From the NCBI RefSeq assembly GCF_002198655.1, contig NZ_MWLN01000104.1, positions 1 to 50,235 on the forward strand: a stretch of 50,235 bases of DNA, in the 5' to 3' direction. Origin of the DNA: Kineosporia sp. A_224 (GTDB lineage: Bacteria; Actinomycetota; Actinomycetes; Actinomycetales; Kineosporiaceae). The notes under the pieces were generated by a model, which saw nothing but the letters and a program-made list of their open reading frames with translations, did not search any database and was not told where the DNA came from. Position numbers and translations under genes: made by a program. Shown piece by piece: positions 24,645-32,577 of the stretch (positions are counted from its first letter, which is position 1; every line of letters starts with the position of its first letter).

Positions 24645-25898
24645 GTGAAGGTCGTCGTTCCCGCAGAGATCATCCCGGGCGAGCGTCGGGTGGCCACGTT
24701 GCCCGACGTCGTCCCGCTGCTCACCCGTGCCGGGCTCGAGGTCGCCGTCCAGACCGGGGCCGGCGAGCACGCGCTCGCCACGGACGCCGCGTACGCCGCG
24801 GCCGGGGCCTCTGTCGTCCAGGCCCTCGAGGGCGCCAGCGTCGACGTGCTGCTCCACGTGCGCCCGCTCCATCCGGCGCTCGTCGAGAAGCTGCGGCCGG
24901 GAGCGATCACGATCGGCCTGTGCTCGCCCGCCTCCGAGGCCGACGTCGTCCGGCTGCTGCGCGACGGGCGGATCACCTCGTTCGCGATGGAGCTCGTCCC
25001 GCGGATCTCGCGCGCCCAGTCGATGGACGCGCTGACGTCCCAGGCGCTCGTCGCCGGCTACCGCTGCGTGCTCGAGGCCGCGATGCGGCTGCCGCGCTTC
25101 TTCCCCCTGTTCATGACCGCCGCCGGCACGGTCCCGCCGGCGAAGGTGCTCGTGCTCGGCGCGGGCGTCGCCGGCCTGCAGGCCATCGCGACGGCGAAGC
25201 GGCTCGGCGGCATCGTCTCGGCGTACGACGTCCGCGCCGCGTCGGCCGACGAGGTGAGGTCGATGGGCGGCACGTTCGTCGACCTGGGCCTCGACGTCGT
25301 CGAGGGCACCGGCGGCTACGCCCGCGAGATGACGCAGGACCGCGCGAAGCGCCAGCAGGACGCGCTGGCGCCGTACCTGCACGAGGCGGACGTCGTCATC
25401 ACCACCGCGGCGATCCCCGGCCGGCCCGCGCCGCGCCTGGTCACCTCGGCGATGCTCGCCGGGATGAAGCCCGGCAGCGTGGTCGTCGACCTCGCGGCCG
25501 AGACCGGCGGCAACGTCGAGGGCTCGCTGCCCGGGGTCGACGTCGTCGTCCCGGTCGGTGACGGCAGCGCGGCGACCGGCACGGTCGGGGTGACGCTCGT
25601 CGGCATGAAGGACGCCGCGAGCACGATGCCCGTCGACGCCTCGCGGCTCTACGCGCGCAACGTCGCGAACCTCCTGCTGCTCATGACCAAGGACGGCGAG
25701 GTCGTCCCCGACTTCGACGACGAGGTCGTCGCGGGCACCTGCCTCACGCACGCGGGCGTCGTCCGGCACGCGCCGACCGCCGAGGCGATCGGCGACCCGG
25801 CGCCCGGCCCCGTCAGCCCTGCCGCGCCGTCCGAGCCCGACGGCACCGCGCCGTCCGGCGATACCGGCACCCCGACCCCGGGAGGTGGTGCCGCGTGA
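24645..25898 (+). CDS. pntAA: NAD(P) transhydrogenase subunit alpha part 1 (NAD-binding domain I)
   Basis: Soluble NAD(H)-binding component of the proton-translocating transhydrogenase, which couples the proton gradient to hydride transfer from NADH to NADP+. 417 residues. Family features: N-terminal PAEIIPGERRVATLP, RAQSMDALTSQ near 123-133, dinucleotide motif VLVLGAGVAGLQAIATAKRLG near 168-188, and TTAAIPGRPAPRLVT. The last ~45 residues are a Pro/Gly/Ala-rich tail not needed for the fold. GTG start with no ribosome site but a nearby -10 box. It overlaps pntAB by four bases, so the three subunits are co-expressed. Confidence 0.95.
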   Translation: MKVVVPAEIIPGERRVATLPDVVPLLTRAGLEVAVQTGAGEHALATDAAYAAAGASVVQALEGASVDVLLHVRPLHPALVEKLRPGAITIGLCSPASEADVVRLLRDGRITSFAMELVPRISRAQSMDALTSQALVAGYRCVLEAAMRLPRFFPLFMTAAGTVPPAKVLVLGAGVAGLQAIATAKRLGGIVSAYDVRAASADEVRSMGGTFVDLGLDVVEGTGGYAREMTQDRAKRQQDALAPYLHEADVVITTAAIPGRPAPRLVTSAMLAGMKPGSVVVDLAAETGGNVEGSLPGVDVVVPVGDGSAATGTVGVTLVGMKDAASTMPVDASRLYARNVANLLLLMTKDGEVVPDFDDEVVAGTCLTHAGVVRHAPTAEAIGDPAPGPVSPAAPSEPDGTAPSGDTGTPTPGGGAA

Positions 25899-26206
25899 GC
25901 GGTGTCGCGCTGCTGGCCATCTTCGTGCTCGCCGTCTTCGTCGGCTTCGAGGTCGTCTCCAAGGTCTCCTCGACCCTGCACACCCCGCTCATGTCGGGGG
26001 CCAACGCGATCCACGGGATCATCCTCGTGGGCGCCGTGATCGTCGCGGGCGAGGCCGAGAACGGCCTCGAGCTCGCCGTCGGCCTGTTCGCGACCGTGCT
26101 CGCCACGGTCAACCTCGTCGGTGGCTTCGTCGTCACCGACCGGATGCTCGAGATGTTCAAGGGCCGCCGTCCGGCGGCCGGTGACCCGAAGGGCGGGGCG
26201 AGGTGA
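25895..26206 (+). CDS. pntAB: NAD(P) transhydrogenase subunit alpha part 2 (small membrane subunit)
   Basis: 103-residue membrane subunit forming part of the proton channel. About three hydrophobic segments; the conserved SGANAIHGIILVGAVIVAG segment and the ending VNLVGGFVVTDRMLEMFK are typical of PntAB. The GTG start sits in the stop of pntAA (GTGA), with GGAGGTGGT as ribosome site. Its own stop overlaps pntB in the same way. Confidence 0.95.
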   Translation: MSGVALLAIFVLAVFVGFEVVSKVSSTLHTPLMSGANAIHGIILVGAVIVAGEAENGLELAVGLFATVLATVNLVGGFVVTDRMLEMFKGRRPAAGDPKGGAR

Positions 26207-27597
26207 GCGTCCTCTCCGGCAGCTGGACCGAGGTCCTCTACCTCGTCGCCGCGGTCTGCTTCATCCTCGCGCTCAAGGGCCTCTCCGGTCCGAAGACCGC
26301 CCGGCGCGGCAACCTCATCGGTGCGGGTGGCGCGGTCGTCGGGCTGCTCGTCACGTTCCTCGCGTTCGACCTCGACCACATCCCGCTCATCCTGCTGGCG
26401 ATCGTCGTCGGCTCCGCGCTCGCCGTCCCCGCGGCGCGCAGGGTCCAGATGACGCAGATGCCGCAGCTCGTCGCGCTCTTCAACGGCGTCGGCGGCGGCG
26501 CCGCGGCCGTCGTGGCGATCCTCGAGCTCGCCGCGATCGGCGCCGGCGGCGACGCGACGTCCGACCGCGGCAACCTCGCGGCCGTCGCGTTCACCGTGCT
26601 CGTCGGGTCGATCTCCTTCTCCGGCTCGTGCGTCACCTTCGCCAAGCTCCAGGAGCTCATGACGACCCGCCCGGTCGTCATCCCCGGTGCGGCGCCGCTG
26701 CTCGTCGGCGGTCTCGTCTTCTCCGTCGGCATCGCGGTGTGGCTCTTCGCGGTCGGCCAGCTCTGGCTCGGCCTGCTCCTGCTCGTGCTCGGCCTCGCCG
26801 TCGGCGTCATGGTCGTGCTGCCCGTCGGCGGTGCGGACGTCCCGATCGTCATCTCGCTGCTCAACGCGTTCACCGGTCTCACGGTCGCCGCGGGCGGCTT
26901 CGTCCTGCACAACACGCTGCTGCTCGTCGCCGGCACGCTCGTCGGCGCGTCCGGCACGATCCTCACCCGCGAGATGGCGTCCGCCATGGGCCGCTCGGTC
27001 GGCGGCGTCATGTTCGGCGCGCTGCGCGGCGGCTCGACCGCAGGGTCCACCGCGATCTCGGACCGGCCGGTCAAGAGCGTCACCCCGGACGACGTCGCGA
27101 TCCTGCTCGGCTACGCCCGCAAGGTCATCGTCGTGCCCGGGTACGGCCTCGCCGTCGCCCAGGCGCAGCACACGATCCGTGAGCTCGCCGAGCAGCTCGA
27201 GGCCAAGGGCATCGAGGTCGCCTACGGCATCCACCCGGTCGCGGGCCGGATGCCCGGGCACATGAACGTCCTTCTCGCCGAGGCGAACGTGCCGTACGAG
27301 GCGCTCAAGGAGATGGACGAGATCAACCCCGAGTTCAAGACGGCGGACGTCGTCCTCGTCGTCGGGGCGAACGACGTCGTCAACCCGGCCGCCAAGACGA
27401 CGCCGAGCGCGCCGATCTACGGCATGCCGATCCTCGAGGTCGCCGACGCCCAGCAGGTCATCTTCCTCAAGCGGTCGATGCGCCCGGGCTTCGCCGGCAT
27501 CGAGAACGAGCTGCTCTACGACCCGAAGACGAGCCTGCTCTTCGGCGACGCGAAGGACTCGTTGACGAAGGTGCTGAGCGCGGTCAAGGCGCTGTAG
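26203..27597 (+). CDS. pntB: NAD(P) transhydrogenase subunit beta (membrane plus NADP-binding domain III)
   Basis: 464 residues. The N-terminal ~260 residues form about nine membrane helices (NLIGAGGAVVGLLVT, TQMPQLVALFNGVGGGAAA). The C-terminal NADP(H)-binding domain III begins near 290 with VIVVPGYGLAVAQAQH and continues with HPVAGRMPGHMNVLLAEANV, VVGANDVVNPAA and PIYGMPILEV. All expected elements are intact. The GTG start overlaps pntAB (GTGA). With pntAA and pntAB it gives a complete three-gene enzyme. Confidence 0.96.
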   Translation: MSVLSGSWTEVLYLVAAVCFILALKGLSGPKTARRGNLIGAGGAVVGLLVTFLAFDLDHIPLILLAIVVGSALAVPAARRVQMTQMPQLVALFNGVGGGAAAVVAILELAAIGAGGDATSDRGNLAAVAFTVLVGSISFSGSCVTFAKLQELMTTRPVVIPGAAPLLVGGLVFSVGIAVWLFAVGQLWLGLLLLVLGLAVGVMVVLPVGGADVPIVISLLNAFTGLTVAAGGFVLHNTLLLVAGTLVGASGTILTREMASAMGRSVGGVMFGALRGGSTAGSTAISDRPVKSVTPDDVAILLGYARKVIVVPGYGLAVAQAQHTIRELAEQLEAKGIEVAYGIHPVAGRMPGHMNVLLAEANVPYEALKEMDEINPEFKTADVVLVVGANDVVNPAAKTTPSAPIYGMPILEVADAQQVIFLKRSMRPGFAGIENELLYDPKTSLLFGDAKDSLTKVLSAVKAL

Positions 27598-27621
27598 CGC
27601 CCGGCGCGTACGGGACGCCGG

Positions 27622-28362
27622 GTGTCGCTGGAGCTGGCAGGGCTGCTCGCCGGGCTCGCGCTGGTCGACAGCACGAGCTTCGGCACCCTGCTCGTGCCGG
27701 TGTGGCTGCTCCTCGCACCGGGGCGGGTGCGCGTCGGGCGGGTGCTCGTCTACCTGGCCGCCGTCGCGGGCTTCTACCTGGTCCTCGGGCTCGCGCTGCT
27801 GGCGGGTGCCGCGGTGCTCGGCGGGCCCGTGCGCCGGGCGGCGACGAGCACGCCGGGGTACGTCGCAGCCCTCCTCGTCGGGGTCGCGCTCGTGGCGCTC
27901 AGCCTGTGGATGGAGCCGTTGACGGACGCGGGCAAGCGCCGCAGGGCGGCCCGGCGCGGCGGTCGTGCGTCCGGTGCGGAACGGCTCCTGCGCTGGCGGG
28001 ACCGGGTCGTCGCGGACGACGCGTCGCCGCGGGCCCTCGCCGGGCTCGCCGTCGCGGCCGGCGCGGTCGAGGCGGTCTCGATGGTGCCCTACCTCGGGGC
28101 GCTCGCGGCCCTCACCGCGAGCGGCACCGCCCCGCTCGTCCGGGTGGCGGCCCTCGCCGTCTACTGCGTCGTCATGGTGGCGCCGGCCCTCGTGCTGCTG
28201 CTCGCGCGGGTCGCGCTGCACGGCATGGTCGCCGGCCTCCTCGGCCGCGTCGACCGGTGGCTGACCCGGACGGCGGGCGAGCTCACGGCGACCGTGGTCG
28301 GCCTGCTCGGGGTGCTCCTCGCGGTCCACGGCGCGAACGGGCTCGGATGGCTGGACCTGTAG
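27622..28362 (+). CDS. GAP-family (sulfolipid-1-addressing-like) membrane protein
   Basis: 246-residue integral membrane protein with about six hydrophobic segments and a basic cytoplasmic loop in the middle (GKRRRAARRGGRA). It matches the pattern of the actinobacterial GAP/SfLAP family: LALVDSTSFGTLLVPVWLLL near the N-terminus and AVEAVSMVPYLGALAALTAS in the second half. Mycobacterial relatives are implicated in glycolipid export; no substrate can be inferred here. The GTG start at 27622 lies 24 bases after pntB and its ribosome site is poor. It may be read through from the pnt operon. Confidence 0.7.
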   Translation: MSLELAGLLAGLALVDSTSFGTLLVPVWLLLAPGRVRVGRVLVYLAAVAGFYLVLGLALLAGAAVLGGPVRRAATSTPGYVAALLVGVALVALSLWMEPLTDAGKRRRAARRGGRASGAERLLRWRDRVVADDASPRALAGLAVAAGAVEAVSMVPYLGALAALTASGTAPLVRVAALAVYCVVMVAPALVLLLARVALHGMVAGLLGRVDRWLTRTAGELTATVVGLLGVLLAVHGANGLGWLDL

Positions 28363-28426
28363 CGCCGGGTGCACAGGTGCTCCGCGCACGGCCGGAAAGG
28401 GGTCGTGCCGGCGGTGACGGCGGGGT

Positions 28427-28432
28427 TAGCGT
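28427..28432 (+). promoter_or_regulatory. Candidate -10 box for leaderless GNAT gene
   Basis: TAGCGT (TANNNT form) is followed by exactly six bases and then the GTG at 28439; no ribosome site is present. This suggests a leaderless transcript. The -35 region is not recognisable. Confidence 0.4.
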
Positions 28433-28438
28433 GCGGGC

Positions 28439-29455
28439 GTGACCGGGACCGTGGTGCGCGCGTTCACCGACCGCGACCTCGAGGCGGCCGGGCGGCTGCT
28501 GGCCGCGCGGCATGTCGCGCACCGCCGTCGCGAACCGTTGCTGGACGCCAGGTTCGAGCGCCCCGACGTGGCCGCGGAGGCCGTCCTGGCGGCCTGGCAG
28601 AAGGACGCCGCGAGCGGCGCGGTCGCGGTGCGCGGCGGCGCGACGGTCGGCTACCTCGTCGGGGCACCGAAGGCCGATCCTGTCTGGGGCGACAACGTGT
28701 GGGTCGACTCCGCCGGGCACGCCGTCGCGCCGGGTGCGGCGGAGGTCGCCCGCGACCTCTACGGGTACGCGGCGCAGCGCTGGGTCGACGAGGGCCGGAC
28801 GGCGCACTACGTCCTCGCGCCCGCGGGCGGGGACGGCGGGCCGGCAGCAGGCGGGTCCGACGCGCTCGTCGACGCCTGGTTCCGGCTCGCGTTCGGGCTG
28901 CAGCACGTGCACGCCGTCCGGGAGCCGCTGCCCGCCGCGCCCGCGCCGCGCCTGCCGCTCGTCGTCCGGGCCGCGGAGGTGGCCGACGTCCCCGCGCTCG
29001 GCGCGCTCGACGTCGCGCTGCCCGCGCACCAGGCGCGTTCGCCGGTGTTCGGCGGCGCCGCGGTGCCCACCGTCGAGGAGCAGACGCAGGACTGGGCGGA
29101 CACCTTCGGGGACCCGCGGTTCCCGACGTGGGTCGCCCAGGTGCCGGGGCCGGACGGCGGCCCGCGGGTCGTCGGGGCGGCCGTCGGCTGTGCGCTGACC
29201 GAGTCGCGGACGCACGAAGGGCTCGCGCTCCTGCCGGACGCCGGCTTCCTCGGGTTCGCCGCCGTGCTGCCCGGGGCGCGCGGACTCGGCGCCGGTCGGG
29301 CGCTCGGCGAGCGGGTGCTCGCCTGGAGCGGCGAGGCCGGCCACGCGTGCTGCGTCACCGACTGGCGGGCGACGAACCTGCTGTCGTCCCGGGCCTGGCC
29401 GCGTCTCGGGTTCCGGGACACCTTCTGGCGCCTGCACCGGACCGTCGGTCACTGA
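28439..29455 (+). CDS. GNAT N-acetyltransferase with two tandem GNAT folds
   Basis: 338 residues. The C-terminal half (about 175-338) is a standard GNAT fold: LVVRAAEVADVPALGALDVA start, the acetyl-CoA pyrophosphate loop in LPGARGLGAGRALGERVLAW and the TDWRATNLLSSRAWPRLGF finish. The N-terminal half (about 1-160) is a diverged copy (VVRAFTDRDLEAAGRLLAAR start, GATVGYLVG strand) whose CoA loop is not evident, so it may be structural. The acceptor is unknown. GTG start without a ribosome site; likely leaderless. Confidence 0.82.
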   Translation: MTGTVVRAFTDRDLEAAGRLLAARHVAHRRREPLLDARFERPDVAAEAVLAAWQKDAASGAVAVRGGATVGYLVGAPKADPVWGDNVWVDSAGHAVAPGAAEVARDLYGYAAQRWVDEGRTAHYVLAPAGGDGGPAAGGSDALVDAWFRLAFGLQHVHAVREPLPAAPAPRLPLVVRAAEVADVPALGALDVALPAHQARSPVFGGAAVPTVEEQTQDWADTFGDPRFPTWVAQVPGPDGGPRVVGAAVGCALTESRTHEGLALLPDAGFLGFAAVLPGARGLGAGRALGERVLAWSGEAGHACCVTDWRATNLLSSRAWPRLGFRDTFWRLHRTVGH

Positions 29456-29543
29456 CGGACTGGGCAGAGGGCGCGGGCGGGAGGCGGGCGGGACGCGCGG
29501 AGCGTCGCGCCCGGCGTCCGCCGGGACACGGGGGGTGACGGGC

Positions 29544-29549
29544 TACCGT
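29544..29549 (+). promoter_or_regulatory. Candidate -10 box upstream of the leader ORF
   Basis: TACCGT (TANNNT form) lies six bases before a GTG at 29556 that opens a short reading frame leading into the dehydratase gene. No -35 box is obvious. Confidence 0.4.
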
Positions 29550-29555
29550 CGTCGT

Positions 29556-29582
29556 GTGAGCCGACGACCGGATGTTCCGTGA
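29556..29582 (+). CDS. Candidate leaderless 8-codon leader ORF
   Basis: GTG at 29556 encodes the peptide VSRRPDVP and stops at TGA 29580-29582, which overlaps the GTG start (29579) of the dehydratase gene as GTGA. The arrangement would let ribosomes that initiate on a leaderless mRNA pass to the enzyme gene. The peptide has no Thr or Ile, so a classical attenuation role is unlikely. The ORF is too short to be supported by coding statistics. Confidence 0.4.
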   Translation: MSRRPDVP

Positions 29583-30772
29583 GCGAGACCGTCGGTGACG
29601 GGGCGGTCGTCGGGTTCGGCTGGGCGGACACGCCCCCGCCGAGGGTGACCCGGAGCGGCCCGGTGCTCGGGTCGGCCGCGGCCGGCGGTGCGGGTTCGCC
29701 GGCCGGTGGCTCCGGGCCGTGGCGCGAGCCGGTCCCGGGCGAGGTCGTCGGGCAGGACGTCGTCGCCGCGTCCGCAGGCGAGGTCGCGCACGCGCTGCCG
29801 CTCGGCTCCCCGACGTACTCCGACGTCGTCGCCGCGGCGGGCCGGCTCGACGGTGTCGCGCACCGGACGCCGGTGCTCTCCTCGCGGCTGCTCGACAGCA
29901 TGGTCGGGGCCCAGGTCCGGCTCAAGTGCGAGAGCCTGCAGCGGATGGGCGCCTTCAAGTTCCGCGGCGCCTACAACGCGCTCGCCCGGCTCGACCCCGC
30001 GCACCGGGCGGCCGGCGTCGTCTCCTACTCCTCGGGCAACCACGCCCAGGCCGTCGCGCTCGCGGCGTCCCTGCTCGGCATGCCCGCGACGATCGTCATG
30101 CCGCACGACGCCCCGCAGGCCAAGCTCGACGCGACGCTCGGCTACGGCGGCCGCGTCGTCCAGTACGACCGGTACGACGGCGACCCGGCGGTGATCGCCG
30201 GCGGCATCGCGGCCGAGCGCGGCTCGGTCTTCGTGCCGCCCTTCGACCACCCCGACGTCATCGCCGGCCAGGGCACCGCGACCCGCGAGCTGCTCGCGGA
30301 GGTCAGTGCCCTCGACGCCCTCTACGTCCCGCTCGGCGGCGGCGGGCTGCTCTCCGGGGCGTGCGTCGTCGCGGCGGCGATCGCCCCCGGCTGCCGGGTC
30401 TACGGCGTCGAGCCCGAGGCCGGGGACGACGGCCGGCAGTCCCTCGCGGCGGGCACGATCGTCACGATCCCCACCCCGCGGACCATCGCGGACGGCGCCC
30501 AGACGACCCGGCTCGGCGACTTCACCTTCCCGATCATCCGGGCCGGGGTCGACGGGATCCTCACGGCGACGGACGACGAGCTCGTCGACACGATGAAGCT
30601 GCTCTACACGTACCTGAAGATCGTCGTCGAGCCGACCGGCTGCCTGGCACTGGCCGCCGTCCGGCGGCTCGCGCGCGAGGAGCCGGAGAAGGTCTACGGC
30701 CGGCGGATCGGCGTCGTGCTCTCCGGCGGCAACATCGACCTCGGGCGGTTCGTCGACCTCGTCTCGGCCTGA
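29579..30772 (+). CDS. Threonine ammonia-lyase / serine-threonine dehydratase-like PLP enzyme
   Basis: Fold-type II PLP enzyme, up to 397 residues, predicted to deaminate threonine to 2-oxobutyrate. Motifs: PLP-Lys loop MGAFKFRGAYNAL (Lys near 123), SSGNHAQAVALAA, phosphate loop GGGGLLSG, and SGGNIDLGRFV at the C-terminus. There is no C-terminal ACT or regulatory domain, so it resembles the short catabolic type or serine racemase more than anabolic IlvA. The first ~75 residues are a Gly/Ala/Pro-rich extension not expected in the family; the GTG at 29579 has no ribosome site but is coupled to the short leader ORF. A later start such as GTG 29645 cannot be excluded. Confidence 0.85.
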   Translation: MSETVGDGAVVGFGWADTPPPRVTRSGPVLGSAAAGGAGSPAGGSGPWREPVPGEVVGQDVVAASAGEVAHALPLGSPTYSDVVAAAGRLDGVAHRTPVLSSRLLDSMVGAQVRLKCESLQRMGAFKFRGAYNALARLDPAHRAAGVVSYSSGNHAQAVALAASLLGMPATIVMPHDAPQAKLDATLGYGGRVVQYDRYDGDPAVIAGGIAAERGSVFVPPFDHPDVIAGQGTATRELLAEVSALDALYVPLGGGGLLSGACVVAAAIAPGCRVYGVEPEAGDDGRQSLAAGTIVTIPTPRTIADGAQTTRLGDFTFPIIRAGVDGILTATDDELVDTMKLLYTYLKIVVEPTGCLALAAVRRLAREEPEKVYGRRIGVVLSGGNIDLGRFVDLVSA

Positions 30773-30818
30773 GCGCCGCCGCTACGGCTGGCAGCCTTCA
30801 TCGGGCGGGGGCGCGTGC

Positions 30819-31292
30819 TCAGGCGGCCTCCTCCGGCTCGCGCTCCTTGAGCCGCAGCAACCAGGCCGTGAGTCCCAGGGCGAGCACGAGGCCGCCGAGC
30901 ACCCCCACCTCGAGGATCTGGTCGGTGAAGACGCTGCCCTTGCCGGCGTCCTCGGCGGCCTTGACGGCGAGGACGACGATCTCCTTGACGGCGGCGATGA
31001 TCCCGACGAGGAGGAACGGCTCGGCGACGAGCCTGCGCTCGGCGACCGTCGTGCGGACGGCGTAGAGCAGCTCGACGACGATGAAGAGGAGCAGGAGCGC
31101 GTCGAGGACCTCGATCGCGGCGTCCTGGCTGCGCTGCCCGACGAGGGTGACGACGTGCTCGCCGGCCGCGACGAGGAGGATCCCCGCGGTGACGACGAGC
31201 GCCACCGCGATCCCCACGTAGACGACGTCCTCGCAGATCACGAGCAACCGGTTGCCGAACCGCGCGTAGGCGGGCTGCTCGTCCTCGGGCAT
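30819..31292 (-). CDS. PsiE-like (phosphate-starvation-inducible E family) membrane protein
   Basis: 157 residues with four predicted membrane helices (about 22-45, 60-85, 95-115, 125-148) separated by short loops, and a charged C-terminus (KEREPEEAA). Features such as ALLLLFIVVELLYAVRTTV and EPFLLVGIIAAVKEIVVL match the PsiE family. The molecular function of the family is unknown. ATG at 31292. It is convergent with the dehydratase gene (46 bases apart, only an imperfect GC hairpin between) and 48 bases beyond the start-to-end junction with the glycosyltransferase gene. Confidence 0.75.
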   Translation of the reverse strand: MPEDEQPAYARFGNRLLVICEDVVYVGIAVALVVTAGILLVAAGEHVVTLVGQRSQDAAIEVLDALLLLFIVVELLYAVRTTVAERRLVAEPFLLVGIIAAVKEIVVLAVKAAEDAGKGSVFTDQILEVGVLGGLVLALGLTAWLLRLKEREPEEAA

Positions 31293-31340
31293 GGACGGAT
31301 CATCGGCCGGGGCCGCGCGGGGCGCCCGTCGAGAAGGTCC

Positions 31341-32546
31341 TCAGCGCACCGACGACGGGATGCGGTGGCCGTGGAGCGACTCGAGGTGGGCGACGAACCG
31401 GTTCGAGCAGCGGTCGAGGCCGTAGCTCTCGACGGCGTGCACCCGGCCCTGCGCGGCGAGCGCCCGCCGGACGGGGGCGTTGCGCGCGAGGCTCTCCAGG
31501 AGGGTCGCGAGCGGGCGCGGGTCGCCCGGCGGCACGACGAGACCGCCGCCCGAGGCGCGCAGCACGCCGCCGATCGCGCCGACGTCGGTGCCGAGCACCG
31601 CGACCCCGCAGGCCATCGCCTCCAGGACGGTGTTCGGCAGGCCGTCCCGGTCGCCGTTCGCGTCGACGACGGACGGGACGGCGACGAGGTCGGCCCAGCC
31701 GTAGTGCGTCGGGAGCGCGTCGTGCGGGACCGCCCCCGCGAACTCGATGCGGCTGCCGCCGGGCGCCCGTCGGGCGGCGTCCTCGAGCGCGGCGCGCGTC
31801 GGACCGTCGCCGACGATGCGCAGCCGCCACGCGTGGCGCACCCGGGACAGCGCGTCGACGAGCACGCCGAAGCCCTTGCGCTCGAGGAGCCGGCCCACGG
31901 CGAGCACGTGCAGCGGCCGCCCGGTCGCGCCGTCCGGCGCCCGGCCCGCGTCGGCGAGGGCCCCGGTCGTCGCCCCGGGCCGCGGCCGGAAGCGCTCGAG
32001 GTCGACGCCGTGCGGCAGCTCGGTGACGTTCGCGGACGTGGCCCGCAGCATCTCGACCGCCCGCGGGTTGCAGGCGACGACCCCGGCGGCCCGCTCGGCC
32101 CGGCGGCCGAGCTCGAGGGGGCTCACCCGGCGGGCGTCGGCCGCGTGCACCCCGAAGCTGAAGGGCACGCGCAGCAGGTCGGCCGCGCGCTCGGCGACGG
32201 CGGCCGGTTCGTGGGCGTACCAGCCGTGGACGCCGTCCACCCGGCCGCCGGCGGCCCGCAGCGCCGTGACCCGCGCGGCGAGCGCCTCGGCCTGCTCGTG
32301 GGCGCCGCCGTCCGGGAGCAGCCGGACGTAGGGCAGCAGCTCGGCGACCGCCGGGTGGTGCATCTGGGTGTCGCCGGGCCGGGTCGGGAAGATCCCGGCG
32401 AGCCGGCCCGCCCGGTGCAGCGCCCGGAGCTCGCCGAGCACCGCGGTCTGGGTCAGCGTCGGGAAGGCTGCCGTGACGACGGCGATCTTGGGGCCGCGGC
32501 CGGGGGCCGGGTCCCGCAGGTCGAGGACGCGGGGACGGTCGGTCAT
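31341..32546 (-). CDS. GT4-family glycosyltransferase
   Basis: Retaining GT-B glycosyltransferase, 401 residues. The N-terminal half starts with KIAVVTAAFPTLTQTAVLGE and includes the GVHAADARR acceptor-side strand. The C-terminal donor domain shows AVGRLLERKGFGVLVDA, RIVGDGPTRAALEDAA and VPSVVDANGDRDGLPNTVLE, with the EX7E position occupied by D..E. Donor and acceptor sugars are unknown. ATG at 32546 has AGGAG nine bases upstream. It follows the kinase-like gene by 31 bases, so the two probably form one operon, perhaps for a secreted polysaccharide or glycolipid. Confidence 0.88.
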   Translation of the reverse strand: MTDRPRVLDLRDPAPGRGPKIAVVTAAFPTLTQTAVLGELRALHRAGRLAGIFPTRPGDTQMHHPAVAELLPYVRLLPDGGAHEQAEALAARVTALRAAGGRVDGVHGWYAHEPAAVAERAADLLRVPFSFGVHAADARRVSPLELGRRAERAAGVVACNPRAVEMLRATSANVTELPHGVDLERFRPRPGATTGALADAGRAPDGATGRPLHVLAVGRLLERKGFGVLVDALSRVRHAWRLRIVGDGPTRAALEDAARRAPGGSRIEFAGAVPHDALPTHYGWADLVAVPSVVDANGDRDGLPNTVLEAMACGVAVLGTDVGAIGGVLRASGGGLVVPPGDPRPLATLLESLARNAPVRRALAAQGRVHAVESYGLDRCSNRFVAHLESLHGHRIPSSVR

Positions 32547-32577
32547 GCGGCACGCTCCTGGCGGGGTCGGGGGCGGC

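Noticed and set aside
30773-30818. Terminator between the dehydratase and PsiE-like genes
   Set aside because: The GC-rich arms pair with two mismatches in ten, too weak to annotate.
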